From: an uncultured Muribaculaceae bacterium
GTDB taxonomy: Bacteria > Bacteroidota > Bacteroidia > Bacteroidales > Muribaculaceae
Length of the DNA stretch: 64,000 nucleotides
NCBI GenBank assembly: GCA_910578075.1
Contig: CAJTPK010000006.1
Coordinates: forward strand, 69,836-133,835
Direction: 5' to 3'
Of this stretch, positions 1-8,424 are shown in pieces (the stretch's first letter is position 1; each line of letters opens with the position of its first letter). The notes under the pieces are model-generated. The model saw only the letters and a program-made list of their open reading frames with translations, searched no databases and was not told the origin of the DNA. The translations under genes were made by a program, and so were the position numbers.

Positions 1-114
1 TCTGAGAAATTGATTGAAGATGAGTTGCAAAAGCTCAACGAGCTTTATAATAAAGAAGTTACTGAGAAGTGCGGTTGTACTATGAAAAATGTATTTGATG
101 TTGAATATGAATAA
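1..114 (+). CDS. C-terminal end of an unidentified protein (truncated by window)
   Basis: Frame 1 is open from the first base to a TAA at 112-114 and encodes the last 37 residues of a protein that starts outside the window. The tail is charged (many Lys and Glu) and contains a CGC motif near residue 25. No family can be assigned from so little sequence. The next gene's likely ATG at 107 overlaps the stop, which suggests translational coupling and a shared operon. I am fairly sure this is a real gene end because of that overlap and because the next two genes follow in the same direction. Confidence 0.55.
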   Translation, partial: SEKLIEDELQKLNELYNKEVTEKCGCTMKNVFDVEYE

Positions 115-601
115 TAAAATTTGTTATTACATTTTTATGATGTTATTGCTGTCGGTTAGCTATGCTTTCGGACAGAACTACAATCAAGATAAGACGGCTT
201 TGACGAATTTCCTTGTGAGGATGTACGAGAATACTCCGTTTGATGGAGTGAAGGCTGTGGAGGATTATGATAATGCATATCTTATGTCAGTAGTGAAACT
301 TGATAAGACAAAATATAAGTCTGAATCTGCACTGAACCGTGTGGCGCAGGTCAAAGCTATGTCGCAGGCATCTCGTTTTTTCAACGGATCTAATATAACT
401 GATGATATGATTATCCGCACAACGGAAAAATCCGATGGAACATTTGATACGGAAATTATAGAGAATATCCGCGAGCATTCTTCAGGCTATGTCAAGCAGC
501 TTGAACATCTGACAAACTTCTCTACTTCGGACGGCAAGCATGTATTCATATATATAACTCCACTGGTATCCACCAATAATGACGGTAATAAAACAAAATA
601 A
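107..601 (+). CDS. Exported protein of unknown function
   Basis: I do not recognise this 164-residue protein. I chose the ATG at 107 over in-frame ATGs at 89 and 98 because it starts a clean signal peptide: short Lys-containing N-region, hydrophobic core around residues 5-17, and a cleavage-like AFG-Q site. The mature part is polar and has no visible enzyme motif. It probably acts in the periplasm or is anchored outside. It overlaps the upstream stop codon and is followed 10 bp later by a lipoprotein gene, so the three look co-transcribed. Base composition is more AT-rich than the core genes further right, which fits an accessory region. Confidence 0.6.
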   Translation: MNNKICYYIFMMLLLSVSYAFGQNYNQDKTALTNFLVRMYENTPFDGVKAVEDYDNAYLMSVVKLDKTKYKSESALNRVAQVKAMSQASRFFNGSNITDDMIIRTTEKSDGTFDTEIIENIREHSSGYVKQLEHLTNFSTSDGKHVFIYITPLVSTNNDGNKTK

Positions 602-611
602 CAACATTCCA

Positions 612-1337
612 ATGAAAACAATCAGATTATTTACTCTTCTGTTTGTCTGCATGATGCTTGTGCAGTGCAATACGGTAGAACGACGACAGTCAAAGGCAGA
701 AGACCTTATCAAGAAACACCTGTTCGAGAATCTTGATGAATTCGACAGCATTACATTCGTGTCAATATCATTAGATACTTTGAAGGACGTATGGATGTCT
801 AATCCGGAAATGCAGAAACTCGGGGAAGATTATTACTATGCGCAAAGAAATAATTCACAGGTTAATTATCAGATTCAGAATATTGAGGATGAGATGAATT
901 CTATTCAGCAAACTGCAATTGGTAGTCTTTACTCAAGAAATTACGGGGCATTCTTCAATAAATCAGCAAAATATGACCAGTTGAAAAAGAATCTTAAGGA
1001 AGTGCAGACTGTCGCAGAGGAAGCTTTCAAAAGCCAAACAGCTCTTGAGGATAGTCTCAGAGTACGCAACCAGAAACTTAACACCGACAATCCGGGGTGG
1101 TATGTGACATACAAATATAGATGCCCCGACTCTAACAATAAGCCTCGAATTCATACAAAATATTTTATTCTTAATCCGGATATAACCAGTATAATTTATT
1201 CTTGGGATGAGGATGATTATGAAGTAAAATCTATGATTGAGTCTGTGAATGATGCGTTGAAAAGTATAGATAGAAAACCCGAAAATACAAATTCAACTGA
1301 AACGGAAGATGACGAGTATGCGGAATATTATCAATAA
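612..1337 (+). CDS. Lipoprotein of unknown function
   Basis: The ATG at 612 gives a 241-residue protein with a lipoprotein signal (MKTIRLFTLLFVCMMLVQC, lipobox Cys at residue 19). An upstream in-frame start at 579 would put 11 charged residues before the signal and is less likely. The mature part is rich in Asn, Gln, Lys and Glu, with coiled-coil-like heptads around residues 75-155 and an acidic C-terminus. I do not recognise a family. The gene lies 10 bp after the preceding exported protein and is followed by a long hairpin at 1386-1453, so it probably ends an operon. A partner role with the upstream protein in the envelope is inference only. Confidence 0.6.
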   Translation: MKTIRLFTLLFVCMMLVQCNTVERRQSKAEDLIKKHLFENLDEFDSITFVSISLDTLKDVWMSNPEMQKLGEDYYYAQRNNSQVNYQIQNIEDEMNSIQQTAIGSLYSRNYGAFFNKSAKYDQLKKNLKEVQTVAEEAFKSQTALEDSLRVRNQKLNTDNPGWYVTYKYRCPDSNNKPRIHTKYFILNPDITSIIYSWDEDDYEVKSMIESVNDALKSIDRKPENTNSTETEDDEYAEYYQ

Positions 1338-1385
1338 TCATATTGTTAATATCTTGAAATTGATTCTCATTTAATCTATATTTTT

Positions 1386-1453
1386 ACAAAAGTTCTACAA
1401 AATCCCAACAGACCTCAGTATTGAGACCGGTTGGGATTTTGTAGAACTTTTGT
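1386..1453. terminator. 24-bp perfect inverted repeat, probable bidirectional terminator
   Basis: Arms 1386-1409 and 1430-1453 are perfect reverse complements. The 20-nt loop itself holds a small palindrome (ctcagtattgag). T-rich sequence follows the right arm and A-rich sequence precedes the left arm. It lies after the lipoprotein gene and before the next promoter. The stem is much longer than an ordinary terminator, so it could also be a remnant of a mobile element. Confidence 0.6.
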
Positions 1454-1556
1454 TTTATCTTACTAATTAACAGATTAGATTGTGTATATATGTCTTAGGT
1501 TTTGATTATTATGTTGTCACAGCATAGTTGCTGCTGGCATGTTTAGTCGGGCGATG

Positions 1557-1587
1557 TTTGCCAGATAAACAAAAGTTGTTAACTTTG
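1557..1587 (+). promoter_or_regulatory. Bacteroidota sigma-ABfr type promoter
   Basis: TTTG at 1557-1560, a 19-nt spacer, then TAACTTTG at 1580-1587 match the -33/-7 pattern of the Bacteroides housekeeping sigma factor. Predicted transcription start is near 1594. It drives the AlbA_2-domain gene. A 15-codon reading frame starts at 1593, right at the predicted start site, and ends at 1640 overlapping the next ATG. Confidence 0.65.
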
Positions 1588-1625
1588 TGGCATGAGCAAA
1601 GAAAAGACATTCCGAATGGGAGGGT

Positions 1626-3383
1626 ATGAAGCAACGTAAAAATCTGCAGTGGAATTCAAACACACTGGAAGTTTTAGATTATAATATTATGGTAAATCAA
1701 GAATACATAGATTTGTTTCATTTGTTGATTGAACATGCAGAGAATGAGGTGGCGGAGTTCAAGAAGGCGGAACGCAATTTTGATACAGATGATCTAGGGA
1801 AGTATTTCTCAGCATTGAGCAATGAGGCAAATCTACGTGGTGTGGATTTCGCGTGGTTGGTTATGGGCTATCACGAACCGACTCGTACTGTTGTCGGCAC
1901 TTCTTTCAAAAATAGCGAGGAAGGTATCAATAAACTGAAACATGATATTGCCCTTAATACTACTGATAAACTGACTTTCAGAGAGGTTGTGCCCATATCC
2001 GTTGAGGGGAAACGAGTTTTAATGTTCAAGATTCCTGCTGCTCCCAGAAATATTGTTGTGAAATGGAAAGGCATTCCTTACGGGCGAGATGGTGAGAGTT
2101 TAGTGCCATTGAATCAGTCAAAATCGGATGAGATTAGATATCAGTCACCAATTCCCGATTGGTCTGCTGGTCTTGCAGAATCCGCGACTCTTGAAGATCT
2201 TGATGAACTGGCTCTTGCAACTGCAAGGATTATGTTCAAGAAGGTACACGGATCTACGATTCCGGCAAATGAGGTTGATGATTGGTCGACCGAAGAATTC
2301 TTGTGTCATAGTGAGATGATGCGTGAGGGTAAACTTACAAGAGCGGCGATACTGCTATTAGGCAAACCGTTGGCGCTCCAAAAGATTCACCCGGCCAATG
2401 CTCAGATTACTTGGGTCTGGAAGGATAAGGATGGAGAAGTAGTCGATTATGAGCATTTCTCAATTCCTTACATTCTCACGGTAGACAAGATTTTCAACAA
2501 GATTCGCAATAAAACAATGCGCGAGTTGCCGGGAGGAACCCTATTCCCCGACACAATGAAACAGTATGAGGATTATTCCATCCGCGAGGCATTACATAAT
2601 TGCATAGCGCATCAGGATTATTCTCTCGGGGGAAGAATTACTTTGGTAGAGAATGAAGGATTCTTGTTCTACAGCAACAAGGGTACGTTCATTCCTAAAT
2701 CTATAGAGAAGGTGCTGAAAGAGAAGGGACCACAATCGGAATATCGCAACACATGCCTTGCGCATGGTATGGTTCATTTCAATATGATTGACACCGTTGG
2801 GCGAGGTATTCCGAAAATGTTTAAGGAACAACGTCGTCGCTTCTTTCCTATGCCGGAATATGATATTGATGAAAAGGAACGCATTGTAAGTGTCACGATA
2901 TATGGTATATCAAGTGATGATGCTTATACCGATTTATTGAGGAGTGATTCCTCGTTGAGCATTATGGAATGCCTGTGGCTTGATTCCGTAAGACGACACA
3001 AGCCGATAACAAAAGAAGCTGCAAAGCATTTGAGAGAAAGGAATCTCATTGAGGGAAAGTCCCCGAGATATAACATTGCTCTGTCTGTAGCACGGAAAGC
3101 ACAACAGGTTGGCCATTACACAAAGGAAACTGGATTGAAGAAAGATGCGATAGTCAAGCTGGTCTTGCAACTCGGAATTAATTCCGGTAGAAATGGATTT
3201 AAACGTGCAGATGTGTTTGAAATGTTAGAGCAGAGTTTACCTGCAAATATGACTCATACTCAGAAATTAAACTACATTTCGAATATGTTGAGAGCTATGC
3301 AAAGCTCAGGCTATTTATCTAAAACAGATAATGGCCGTTCATGGTTAATAACTGATTCAGGAATTCAAAAGCTTGAGGCTTAA
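1626..3383 (+). CDS. AlbA_2 (Schlafen-type) DNA-binding and ATP-binding domain regulator
   Basis: The protein has an AlbA_2/Schlafen-type domain at about residues 35-155 (EFKKAE motif, then NEANLRG). A GHKL-like ATP-binding segment follows, with REALHNCIAHQDYS from residue 320, and winged-helix-like sequence fills roughly residues 440-585. Proteins of this build are usually annotated as putative transcriptional regulators or RecG-related ATP-binding proteins. They are common in accessory regions and some act with defence genes. The start at 1626 follows a purine-rich GGGAGGG; an ATG at 1689 (MVNQEYIDLF) is an equally good start and closer to the domain. A good promoter lies upstream and four ACGCGT palindromes lie just after the stop, possible targets of its own DNA-binding domain (inference). 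AT-rich compared with the genes to its right. Confidence 0.8.
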   Translation: MKQRKNLQWNSNTLEVLDYNIMVNQEYIDLFHLLIEHAENEVAEFKKAERNFDTDDLGKYFSALSNEANLRGVDFAWLVMGYHEPTRTVVGTSFKNSEEGINKLKHDIALNTTDKLTFREVVPISVEGKRVLMFKIPAAPRNIVVKWKGIPYGRDGESLVPLNQSKSDEIRYQSPIPDWSAGLAESATLEDLDELALATARIMFKKVHGSTIPANEVDDWSTEEFLCHSEMMREGKLTRAAILLLGKPLALQKIHPANAQITWVWKDKDGEVVDYEHFSIPYILTVDKIFNKIRNKTMRELPGGTLFPDTMKQYEDYSIREALHNCIAHQDYSLGGRITLVENEGFLFYSNKGTFIPKSIEKVLKEKGPQSEYRNTCLAHGMVHFNMIDTVGRGIPKMFKEQRRRFFPMPEYDIDEKERIVSVTIYGISSDDAYTDLLRSDSSLSIMECLWLDSVRRHKPITKEAAKHLRERNLIEGKSPRYNIALSVARKAQQVGHYTKETGLKKDAIVKLVLQLGINSGRNGFKRADVFEMLEQSLPANMTHTQKLNYISNMLRAMQSSGYLSKTDNGRSWLITDSGIQKLEA

Positions 3384-3387
3384 AATT

Positions 3388-3435
3388 ACGCGTAATTACT
3401 CGTTTTTACGCGTAAATTACGCGTAAATTACGCGT
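3388..3435. repeat. Four phased ACGCGT palindromes
   Basis: ACGCGT occurs at 3388, 3408, 3419 and 3430. The last three are 11 bp apart and the first is 20 bp away, so all four lie on about the same face of the helix. Flanks extend most copies to TTACGCGTAA-like palindromes. The array starts 5 bp after the AlbA_2 gene's stop. Operator sites or decayed coding repeats are both possible. Confidence 0.7.
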
Positions 3436-3602
3436 AGAGGCTTTTTACTTCGTTGAATTGTAGGTATATACGCTGAGAAGTGATATTTAAGGTTACTCGT
3501 CGACGGATTGGTGTGTCATTGTCTTTTATTGCTAAATAAACTTGTATGTTCATTATATTGAATGTGCAAGTTGCATGTAATGTGAAAATCTGCAATGGAA
3601 TT

Positions 3603-5246
3603 ATGAATAACCCTTTTGATTATAGGCCGGATGCGGAGTGCGAGGAGGCATTCGGGCGGTTGATTGCCGAGGTGGAGGCTCTGAAAAAGAGCGATAGACA
3701 GGAGGATGTCAATTTCTGTCGTGAACTTGAGAATGGTAAGATGCTCGGTGTGCTGATTGCAGATGATGACAGTGGGGTGCGGCATACTCTGTATGCGTTC
3801 TCCGGGCAGTTGGGTCAAGGGGGCTTCCTTCATGAAGGGTTTGTCGGATCGGTGTTCGATTATCTTCAGCCCGATGGCTATTTCAAAATAAAAGAGAGGG
3901 AGATTTCATGTCAGAATCTCGAAATCAGAGAGTTTGAAGAGGGATGTTATGCCAAGGTAAAAAGTGATCTCGAGAGCGCAAAAGAGAAACTCGATGCCGA
4001 AATCGCTGAATATAAGGAGAAATGCAGGCTGTCGAAAGAGGAAAGGAAAATCAAGCGGGAATCCGGAATGGTGAATGATGTTGAAAAAGCAGCTATGATA
4101 CGTCAAAGCCAGTTCGAGAAGGCGGAACTTCACCGTCTTAAAATAAGGGCGGCTTCTGCCCTCGAACCTTTAGTCGCGGAATTTAAAGATGCCCGATCGC
4201 ATCTTGATGCCATGAAGGAAAAACGCCGCTATGATTCAGAAGCTCTTCAAAAATGGCTGTTCTCAAATTTCAAACTCTTGAACGCTCGTGGCGAGAGCCG
4301 GAGTCTCAGTGATATTTTTGCAGAGACATCCATGAGAATCCCTCCTTCAGGAGCGGGCGAATGTTGTGCCCCGAAACTATTGCAGGCTGCATATCTGCGA
4401 GGCTGGCATCCGGTGTCGATTGCCGAGTATTGGTATGGCAGATCCAAAGAGGGTGAAGTCCGGGTTCACGGGCAATATTATCCGGCATGCCGAGGGAAGT
4501 GTCTTCCTGTGCTCGGCTGGATGCTCAAGGGGGTTGACATCGTGCCGCCACTCGGAACCGAAGACTTTCCTGCGGTTATACATGATCCGAAGATTATATA
4601 TGAAAACCAATGGTTTTGTGTAGTTGAAAAACCAAGCGGGATGCTGTCAGTTCCGGGTAAAGGTGCCGCGCTTTCCGTGCAGCAATGGCTTCAAGACAAA
4701 TATGGACCGGACCGGCATGTGAAGATGGCACATCGTCTTGATCAGGACACCTCCGGATTGATCATGGCAACATTCGGGGAACAACCATTCAAAATGATGC
4801 AGTCTCTTTTTGCCACACGAAATGTAAGAAAGACATATGTGGCTGACTTGGATGGAGACTTCGAATCGCAGGGTATCGCACGTCAAGGACGAATAGATAT
4901 GCCACTTTCTCCCGACTGGCTTGACCGTCCGCGCCAGAAGGTCGATAGGGCAGCGGGCAAGGAGGCGGTGACAGATTATGAATTCACCGGAGTCTCGGAT
5001 GGACGCAGCAGGGTAATCTTTCATCCGCTCACCGGCCGCACTCATCAGCTGCGGGTGCATGCGGCTTCCGTAGAAGGTCTCGGTATGTCGATAGTCGGAG
5101 ACCGTTTGTATGGCAATAATAAAGAGGGTAAAGCCCAACGTCTTCACCTTCATGCTCATAAAATAGAATTTTTGTTTCCTTTGGACGGCAACCGTTACTC
5201 CTTCGAATCTCCGGTCTCTTTCATTTCAGAAGATGGCAATGCATGA
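3603..5246 (+). CDS. RluA-family pseudouridine synthase with long N-terminal extension
   Basis: The C-terminal part (about residues 325-547) is an RluA-type pseudouridine synthase. The motif HRLDQDTSG at residues 377-385 holds the catalytic Asp380, and TGRTHQLRVH near the end is the second family signature. The enzyme turns specific uridines of rRNA or tRNA into pseudouridine. The first 320 residues are not a usual S4 domain; they include a Lys/Glu-rich coiled coil at about 115-215. Long RluA proteins of this kind occur in Bacteroidota and vibrios (from memory). I chose ATG 3603 (MNNPFDYRPD) because the upstream ATG at 3546 adds 19 atypical residues. Target uridine is unknown. It stands alone, followed by a 179-bp gap. 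Confidence 0.85.
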   Translation: MNNPFDYRPDAECEEAFGRLIAEVEALKKSDRQEDVNFCRELENGKMLGVLIADDDSGVRHTLYAFSGQLGQGGFLHEGFVGSVFDYLQPDGYFKIKEREISCQNLEIREFEEGCYAKVKSDLESAKEKLDAEIAEYKEKCRLSKEERKIKRESGMVNDVEKAAMIRQSQFEKAELHRLKIRAASALEPLVAEFKDARSHLDAMKEKRRYDSEALQKWLFSNFKLLNARGESRSLSDIFAETSMRIPPSGAGECCAPKLLQAAYLRGWHPVSIAEYWYGRSKEGEVRVHGQYYPACRGKCLPVLGWMLKGVDIVPPLGTEDFPAVIHDPKIIYENQWFCVVEKPSGMLSVPGKGAALSVQQWLQDKYGPDRHVKMAHRLDQDTSGLIMATFGEQPFKMMQSLFATRNVRKTYVADLDGDFESQGIARQGRIDMPLSPDWLDRPRQKVDRAAGKEAVTDYEFTGVSDGRSRVIFHPLTGRTHQLRVHAASVEGLGMSIVGDRLYGNNKEGKAQRLHLHAHKIEFLFPLDGNRYSFESPVSFISEDGNA

Positions 5247-5425
5247 GCGCACTTTCTTATGGAACCGCTGTTGGATTTGTTGTAAATATCACGGAAATAT
5301 TGCTGATTTAAAGTTTGATGTGATGATATGATGACGTCTTAAATTATTTATATAAGGTAAATTTGTCTGAATGTCCAAATGTAAAGGAGATAAATTAGAG
5401 TCTGTAACATAAATTGAAACGAATT

Positions 5426-5821
5426 ATGGTAGATTTGAATAAGTATAGCGGAGGAGTGCAACACATTGGTGTGCCTTGCTCTGATATTGACCGGACAGCG
5501 GAATTCTACAAATCGCTTGGTTTTGAGGCAGTGCTCATCACCAGAAACGAGGCAGCCGATGAGACCGTGGCATTCCTGAAGCTTGGAAATCTTGTGATAG
5601 AAGCATATGGCAACAGACCGACAGAGGGTCTTGAGGGTGCCATTGATCATATAGCTCTTGATGTTAAAGACATAGATGCGCTGTATGCGGAAATTGTGGC
5701 GGCAGGTCATGAAAGTCTGGAGGGAGGGGTGAAAGGTCTTCCATTCTGGGAACGGGGAGTAAGATTCTTTACCATCCTCGGACCGGATAAAGAGAAAATA
5801 GAGTTTTGTGAAAAGCTATAA
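5426..5821 (+). CDS. VOC superfamily (glyoxalase-like) protein
   Basis: A 131-residue single-domain VOC protein. QHIGVPCSDIDRTAEFYKSL opens the first beta-alpha-beta unit and DHIALDVKDIDALYAEI opens the second. His and Glu positions fit metal binding (QHIG, DHIA, IEFCEKL). The family includes glyoxalase I, dioxygenases and resistance proteins, so the substrate cannot be read from sequence. A TTG start at 5414 is possible, but ATG 5426 is preferred. It ends 17 bp before the FAD oxidoreductase gene and may be co-transcribed with it. Upstream TAAATTTG at 5358-5365 could be a -7 box, but no matching -33 is seen. Confidence 0.8.
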   Translation: MVDLNKYSGGVQHIGVPCSDIDRTAEFYKSLGFEAVLITRNEAADETVAFLKLGNLVIEAYGNRPTEGLEGAIDHIALDVKDIDALYAEIVAAGHESLEGGVKGLPFWERGVRFFTILGPDKEKIEFCEKL

Positions 5822-5838
5822 AAAGGAAAACCTTATCA

Positions 5839-7701
5839 ATGAAACGAATTGTAAAAATCCTGACTTTATGTATCTCTCTGTCATTCCAGCCGCTGATGGC
5901 TCAGAAGCCTTATCTGTTGACGGAAGAAAACGACAGTGTTATTAAAAATGTAAATCTCGACACAGATATTGTGGTATGCGGCGGTGGGCTGGCAGGCGTA
6001 TCGGCGGCAGTTGCCGCTGCCAGACATGGCTCCAAGGTGATTCTTATCCAGGATCGTCCGATGCTTGGCGGCAACAGCTCAAGCGAGACTCGCATGGGTA
6101 TAGTCGGTGTAAAGGAGGACCAATGCCAGGAAGCGGGGATATTGGAGGAGATGCAATGCCGCAATTTCCGTTATAATCCTCTGCAAAGATATACACTCTG
6201 GGATGACGTGATATATTCCACGGTTGTGGAGGAACCTAATATCAAGCTACTTCTCAACACATCGGTCAGGGATGTGGAGATGGATGGCGAAAATATTGCT
6301 GCGGTAAAATGTTGGAATATAAATGCGTATACCAACTACAGAATTTCAGGTAAGCTCTTTATCGACTGCACCGGAGACGGGATTCTGAGGCTTTCCGGCG
6401 CGAAATATCGACGTGGCACGGAATCGAAGCATGAATTCAACGAGACTTTCCTCACTAACGACACCGCGAGCACTGCAACCATGGGTAATTCCATTCTGCT
6501 GCAGCTCCGCAAGACTAATGAGCACAGACCGTTCAAGGCTCCCGACTGGGCATATCATTTTACAGATGACGATTTCAACTATGCCACGCCCAAGAGTACG
6601 ATACCTGGCGTCAAGCTGAATTACAAGATCATATGGAGAGCCCATGACAATAACTTCTGGTGGATTGAGGCTTCCGGAGTGGATTTTGATGCCATACACG
6701 ATGCCAATGATATTCAGTTTGAGCTCAAACGTATTGCCCATGGAATATGGGAATATATGAAAAACCACCCCGACGGTAGATGTCGTGAATATGAACTCGA
6801 CTGGATCGGCTCATTACCCGGGAAAAGGGAATCAACCCGTTACATAGGTCCCCATATCCTGACGCAGGACGATGTTACATCCGGAGGGCATTTCGAGGAT
6901 GTGGTGGCATACGGTGGTTGGACGCTCGACAACCATGATCCGCGCGGATTTCATAACAAAGGGTTGGCATCTGTGGAACATAAAATCAATCAGGGATATG
7001 GTATCCCGTTCGATTGTCTTTATTCGGTGAATGTTCCCAATCTGATGTTTGCCGGCCGCGACATATCGGCAACACATATGGCATTCTCCTCAGCCCGCGT
7101 GATGGCTACATGCGCGTTGATAGGTCAGGCGGCAGGCACCGGGGCGAACCTTGCTCTTGAAAAGGGTACAACACCCGCCGGAGTGCGTAAGAACCATATC
7201 GCGGAGCTTCAGGACCGTCTTGAGCAGGACGACTGTATGTTACCATACCGCTGGAGGAAAGTGAGCGAACTTACCCGGAAGGCAGCGACAGCTGCCGAAA
7301 ATGAGCCGATGCGCAACGGCATAGACCGCGAATGGGAAGGTAATGACAATGGCGTATATACATCACCGGGAGAGAGCAATCTCGAATATCGCTGGAAGAA
7401 ACCGGTGCTTTTGAGCGGTGCCCGTTTCATCTTTGATTCCGACTTCAAGGTGAGAGGCAAGCGTATGCGGAAGCTTGAGGCCACCACCGAGTATGCGGAA
7501 ATGCCTTCGGAGATGGCACGCGATTACCGGGTGGAGGCTCTGGTCGACAATAAATGGGTGAAAGTTGCGGAAGTGAAAGATAATTTCCGTCGCCTCAGCC
7601 GGGTAAGCTTCGAACCTGTAAAAGCCAAGGGTCTGAGGATTGTTGTGGATTCCACCTGGGGAGCACCCAAAGCGCATGTGTTTGCATTTGATGCCCTGTG
7701 A
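5839..7701 (+). CDS. Exported FAD-dependent oxidoreductase
   Basis: A signal peptide (residues 1-21, ending LMAQ) is followed by a Rossmann dinucleotide-binding motif CGGGLAGVSAAVAAARHG at residues 47-64 and MLGGNSSSETR, typical of the FAD_oxidored family (PF12831). A second FAD-contact segment GRDISATHMAFSSARVMATC lies near residue 400. The C-terminal 120 residues look like a beta-sandwich, similar to a discoidin-type module. Such proteins are common in Bacteroidota polysaccharide-use regions, but the substrate is unknown. It acts in the periplasm or on the surface. It follows the VOC gene by 17 bp and is closed by a hairpin at 7738-7770. Confidence 0.8.
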   Translation: MKRIVKILTLCISLSFQPLMAQKPYLLTEENDSVIKNVNLDTDIVVCGGGLAGVSAAVAAARHGSKVILIQDRPMLGGNSSSETRMGIVGVKEDQCQEAGILEEMQCRNFRYNPLQRYTLWDDVIYSTVVEEPNIKLLLNTSVRDVEMDGENIAAVKCWNINAYTNYRISGKLFIDCTGDGILRLSGAKYRRGTESKHEFNETFLTNDTASTATMGNSILLQLRKTNEHRPFKAPDWAYHFTDDDFNYATPKSTIPGVKLNYKIIWRAHDNNFWWIEASGVDFDAIHDANDIQFELKRIAHGIWEYMKNHPDGRCREYELDWIGSLPGKRESTRYIGPHILTQDDVTSGGHFEDVVAYGGWTLDNHDPRGFHNKGLASVEHKINQGYGIPFDCLYSVNVPNLMFAGRDISATHMAFSSARVMATCALIGQAAGTGANLALEKGTTPAGVRKNHIAELQDRLEQDDCMLPYRWRKVSELTRKAATAAENEPMRNGIDREWEGNDNGVYTSPGESNLEYRWKKPVLLSGARFIFDSDFKVRGKRMRKLEATTEYAEMPSEMARDYRVEALVDNKWVKVAEVKDNFRRLSRVSFEPVKAKGLRIVVDSTWGAPKAHVFAFDAL

Positions 7702-7737
7702 CAAAAAGCTTAATTTATAAATAAAAAATATAAATTT

Positions 7738-7770
7738 GCACTTTCATCTTATTGAAGGTGCATTTTTTAT
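7738..7770 (+). terminator. Intrinsic terminator after FAD oxidoreductase gene
   Basis: GCACTTTC (7738-7745) pairs with GAAGGTGC (7754-7761) with one G-U pair, followed by ATTTTTTAT. A TAAATTTG at 7731-7738 overlaps the hairpin base and could be a -7 box for pgeF, but its -33 is not visible. Confidence 0.65.
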
Positions 7771-7781
7771 TGTTTTATTGA

Positions 7782-8411
7782 ATGACAGATATGTATGATA
7801 TTTCGTTCAGATCCTCAGGGGCTGAGGCAGGGATTGTGGCAGATGCCTCAGCGATGAAAGGGGATGTGGTTTTGCCGGTGCAGACCCACAGCTGCAATTG
7901 CAGGATCATAGGGGAGGATGGCTGCATTCCGGAACTCGATGACACTGATGCCCTGATATGTCTCAGACGTGGTGTCAGAATCGGAGTGCGTACGGCAGAT
8001 TGTGTGCCGGTGGTTGTCTATGCGCCGGATATACATGCTGTCGCTGCTGTCCATGCCGGTTGGCGGGGGTCGTTAGGCGGTATTTTATCGGTAACACTTA
8101 GGGAGCTTGTAAACCTTGGTGCGGATCCTGCGCAAATGGAAGCCGCATTCGGACCATCAATTTGTGGGAAATGTTACGAGGTCAGTGAGGAGTTGGCTAT
8201 GCAGTTTGCCCAAGCCGGTTTTGCCGAATGTATTTCCGGGAAACGCAACGTAGACCTTGAGGCTGTGAATATGTGTAGATTGCTTAAGGCGGGAGTGCCG
8301 TTGTCTAATATCAAGCGTAAGCGCTGTTGCACGTTCGAGACTGTTGAACTCCCTTCCTGGCGACGCGAAGAGACAACCTCACGGCTGTTAACATGGATAA
8401 CTCTCAGTTGA
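7782..8411 (+). CDS. pgeF: PgeF/YfiH multicopper-oxidase-like (laccase domain) protein
   Basis: The protein carries the three metal or catalytic positions of the YfiH family: His36 (VQTHSC), Cys74 (RTADCVPV) and His91 (VHAGWRG). It also has FGPSICGKCYEVSEE. Known members act as purine nucleoside phosphorylase or adenosine deaminase-like enzymes, or remove misincorporated Ser from peptidoglycan precursors (PgeF in E. coli). At 209 residues it is shorter than the usual 240-270; the N-terminal segment that normally carries the GG-x-S and NL motifs is mostly missing. No frameshift is obvious upstream, so the short form may be genuine. It ends 63 bp before msrAB. Confidence 0.85.
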   Translation: MTDMYDISFRSSGAEAGIVADASAMKGDVVLPVQTHSCNCRIIGEDGCIPELDDTDALICLRRGVRIGVRTADCVPVVVYAPDIHAVAAVHAGWRGSLGGILSVTLRELVNLGADPAQMEAAFGPSICGKCYEVSEELAMQFAQAGFAECISGKRNVDLEAVNMCRLLKAGVPLSNIKRKRCCTFETVELPSWRREETTSRLLTWITLS

Positions 8412-8424
8412 AATATAGACTTTT

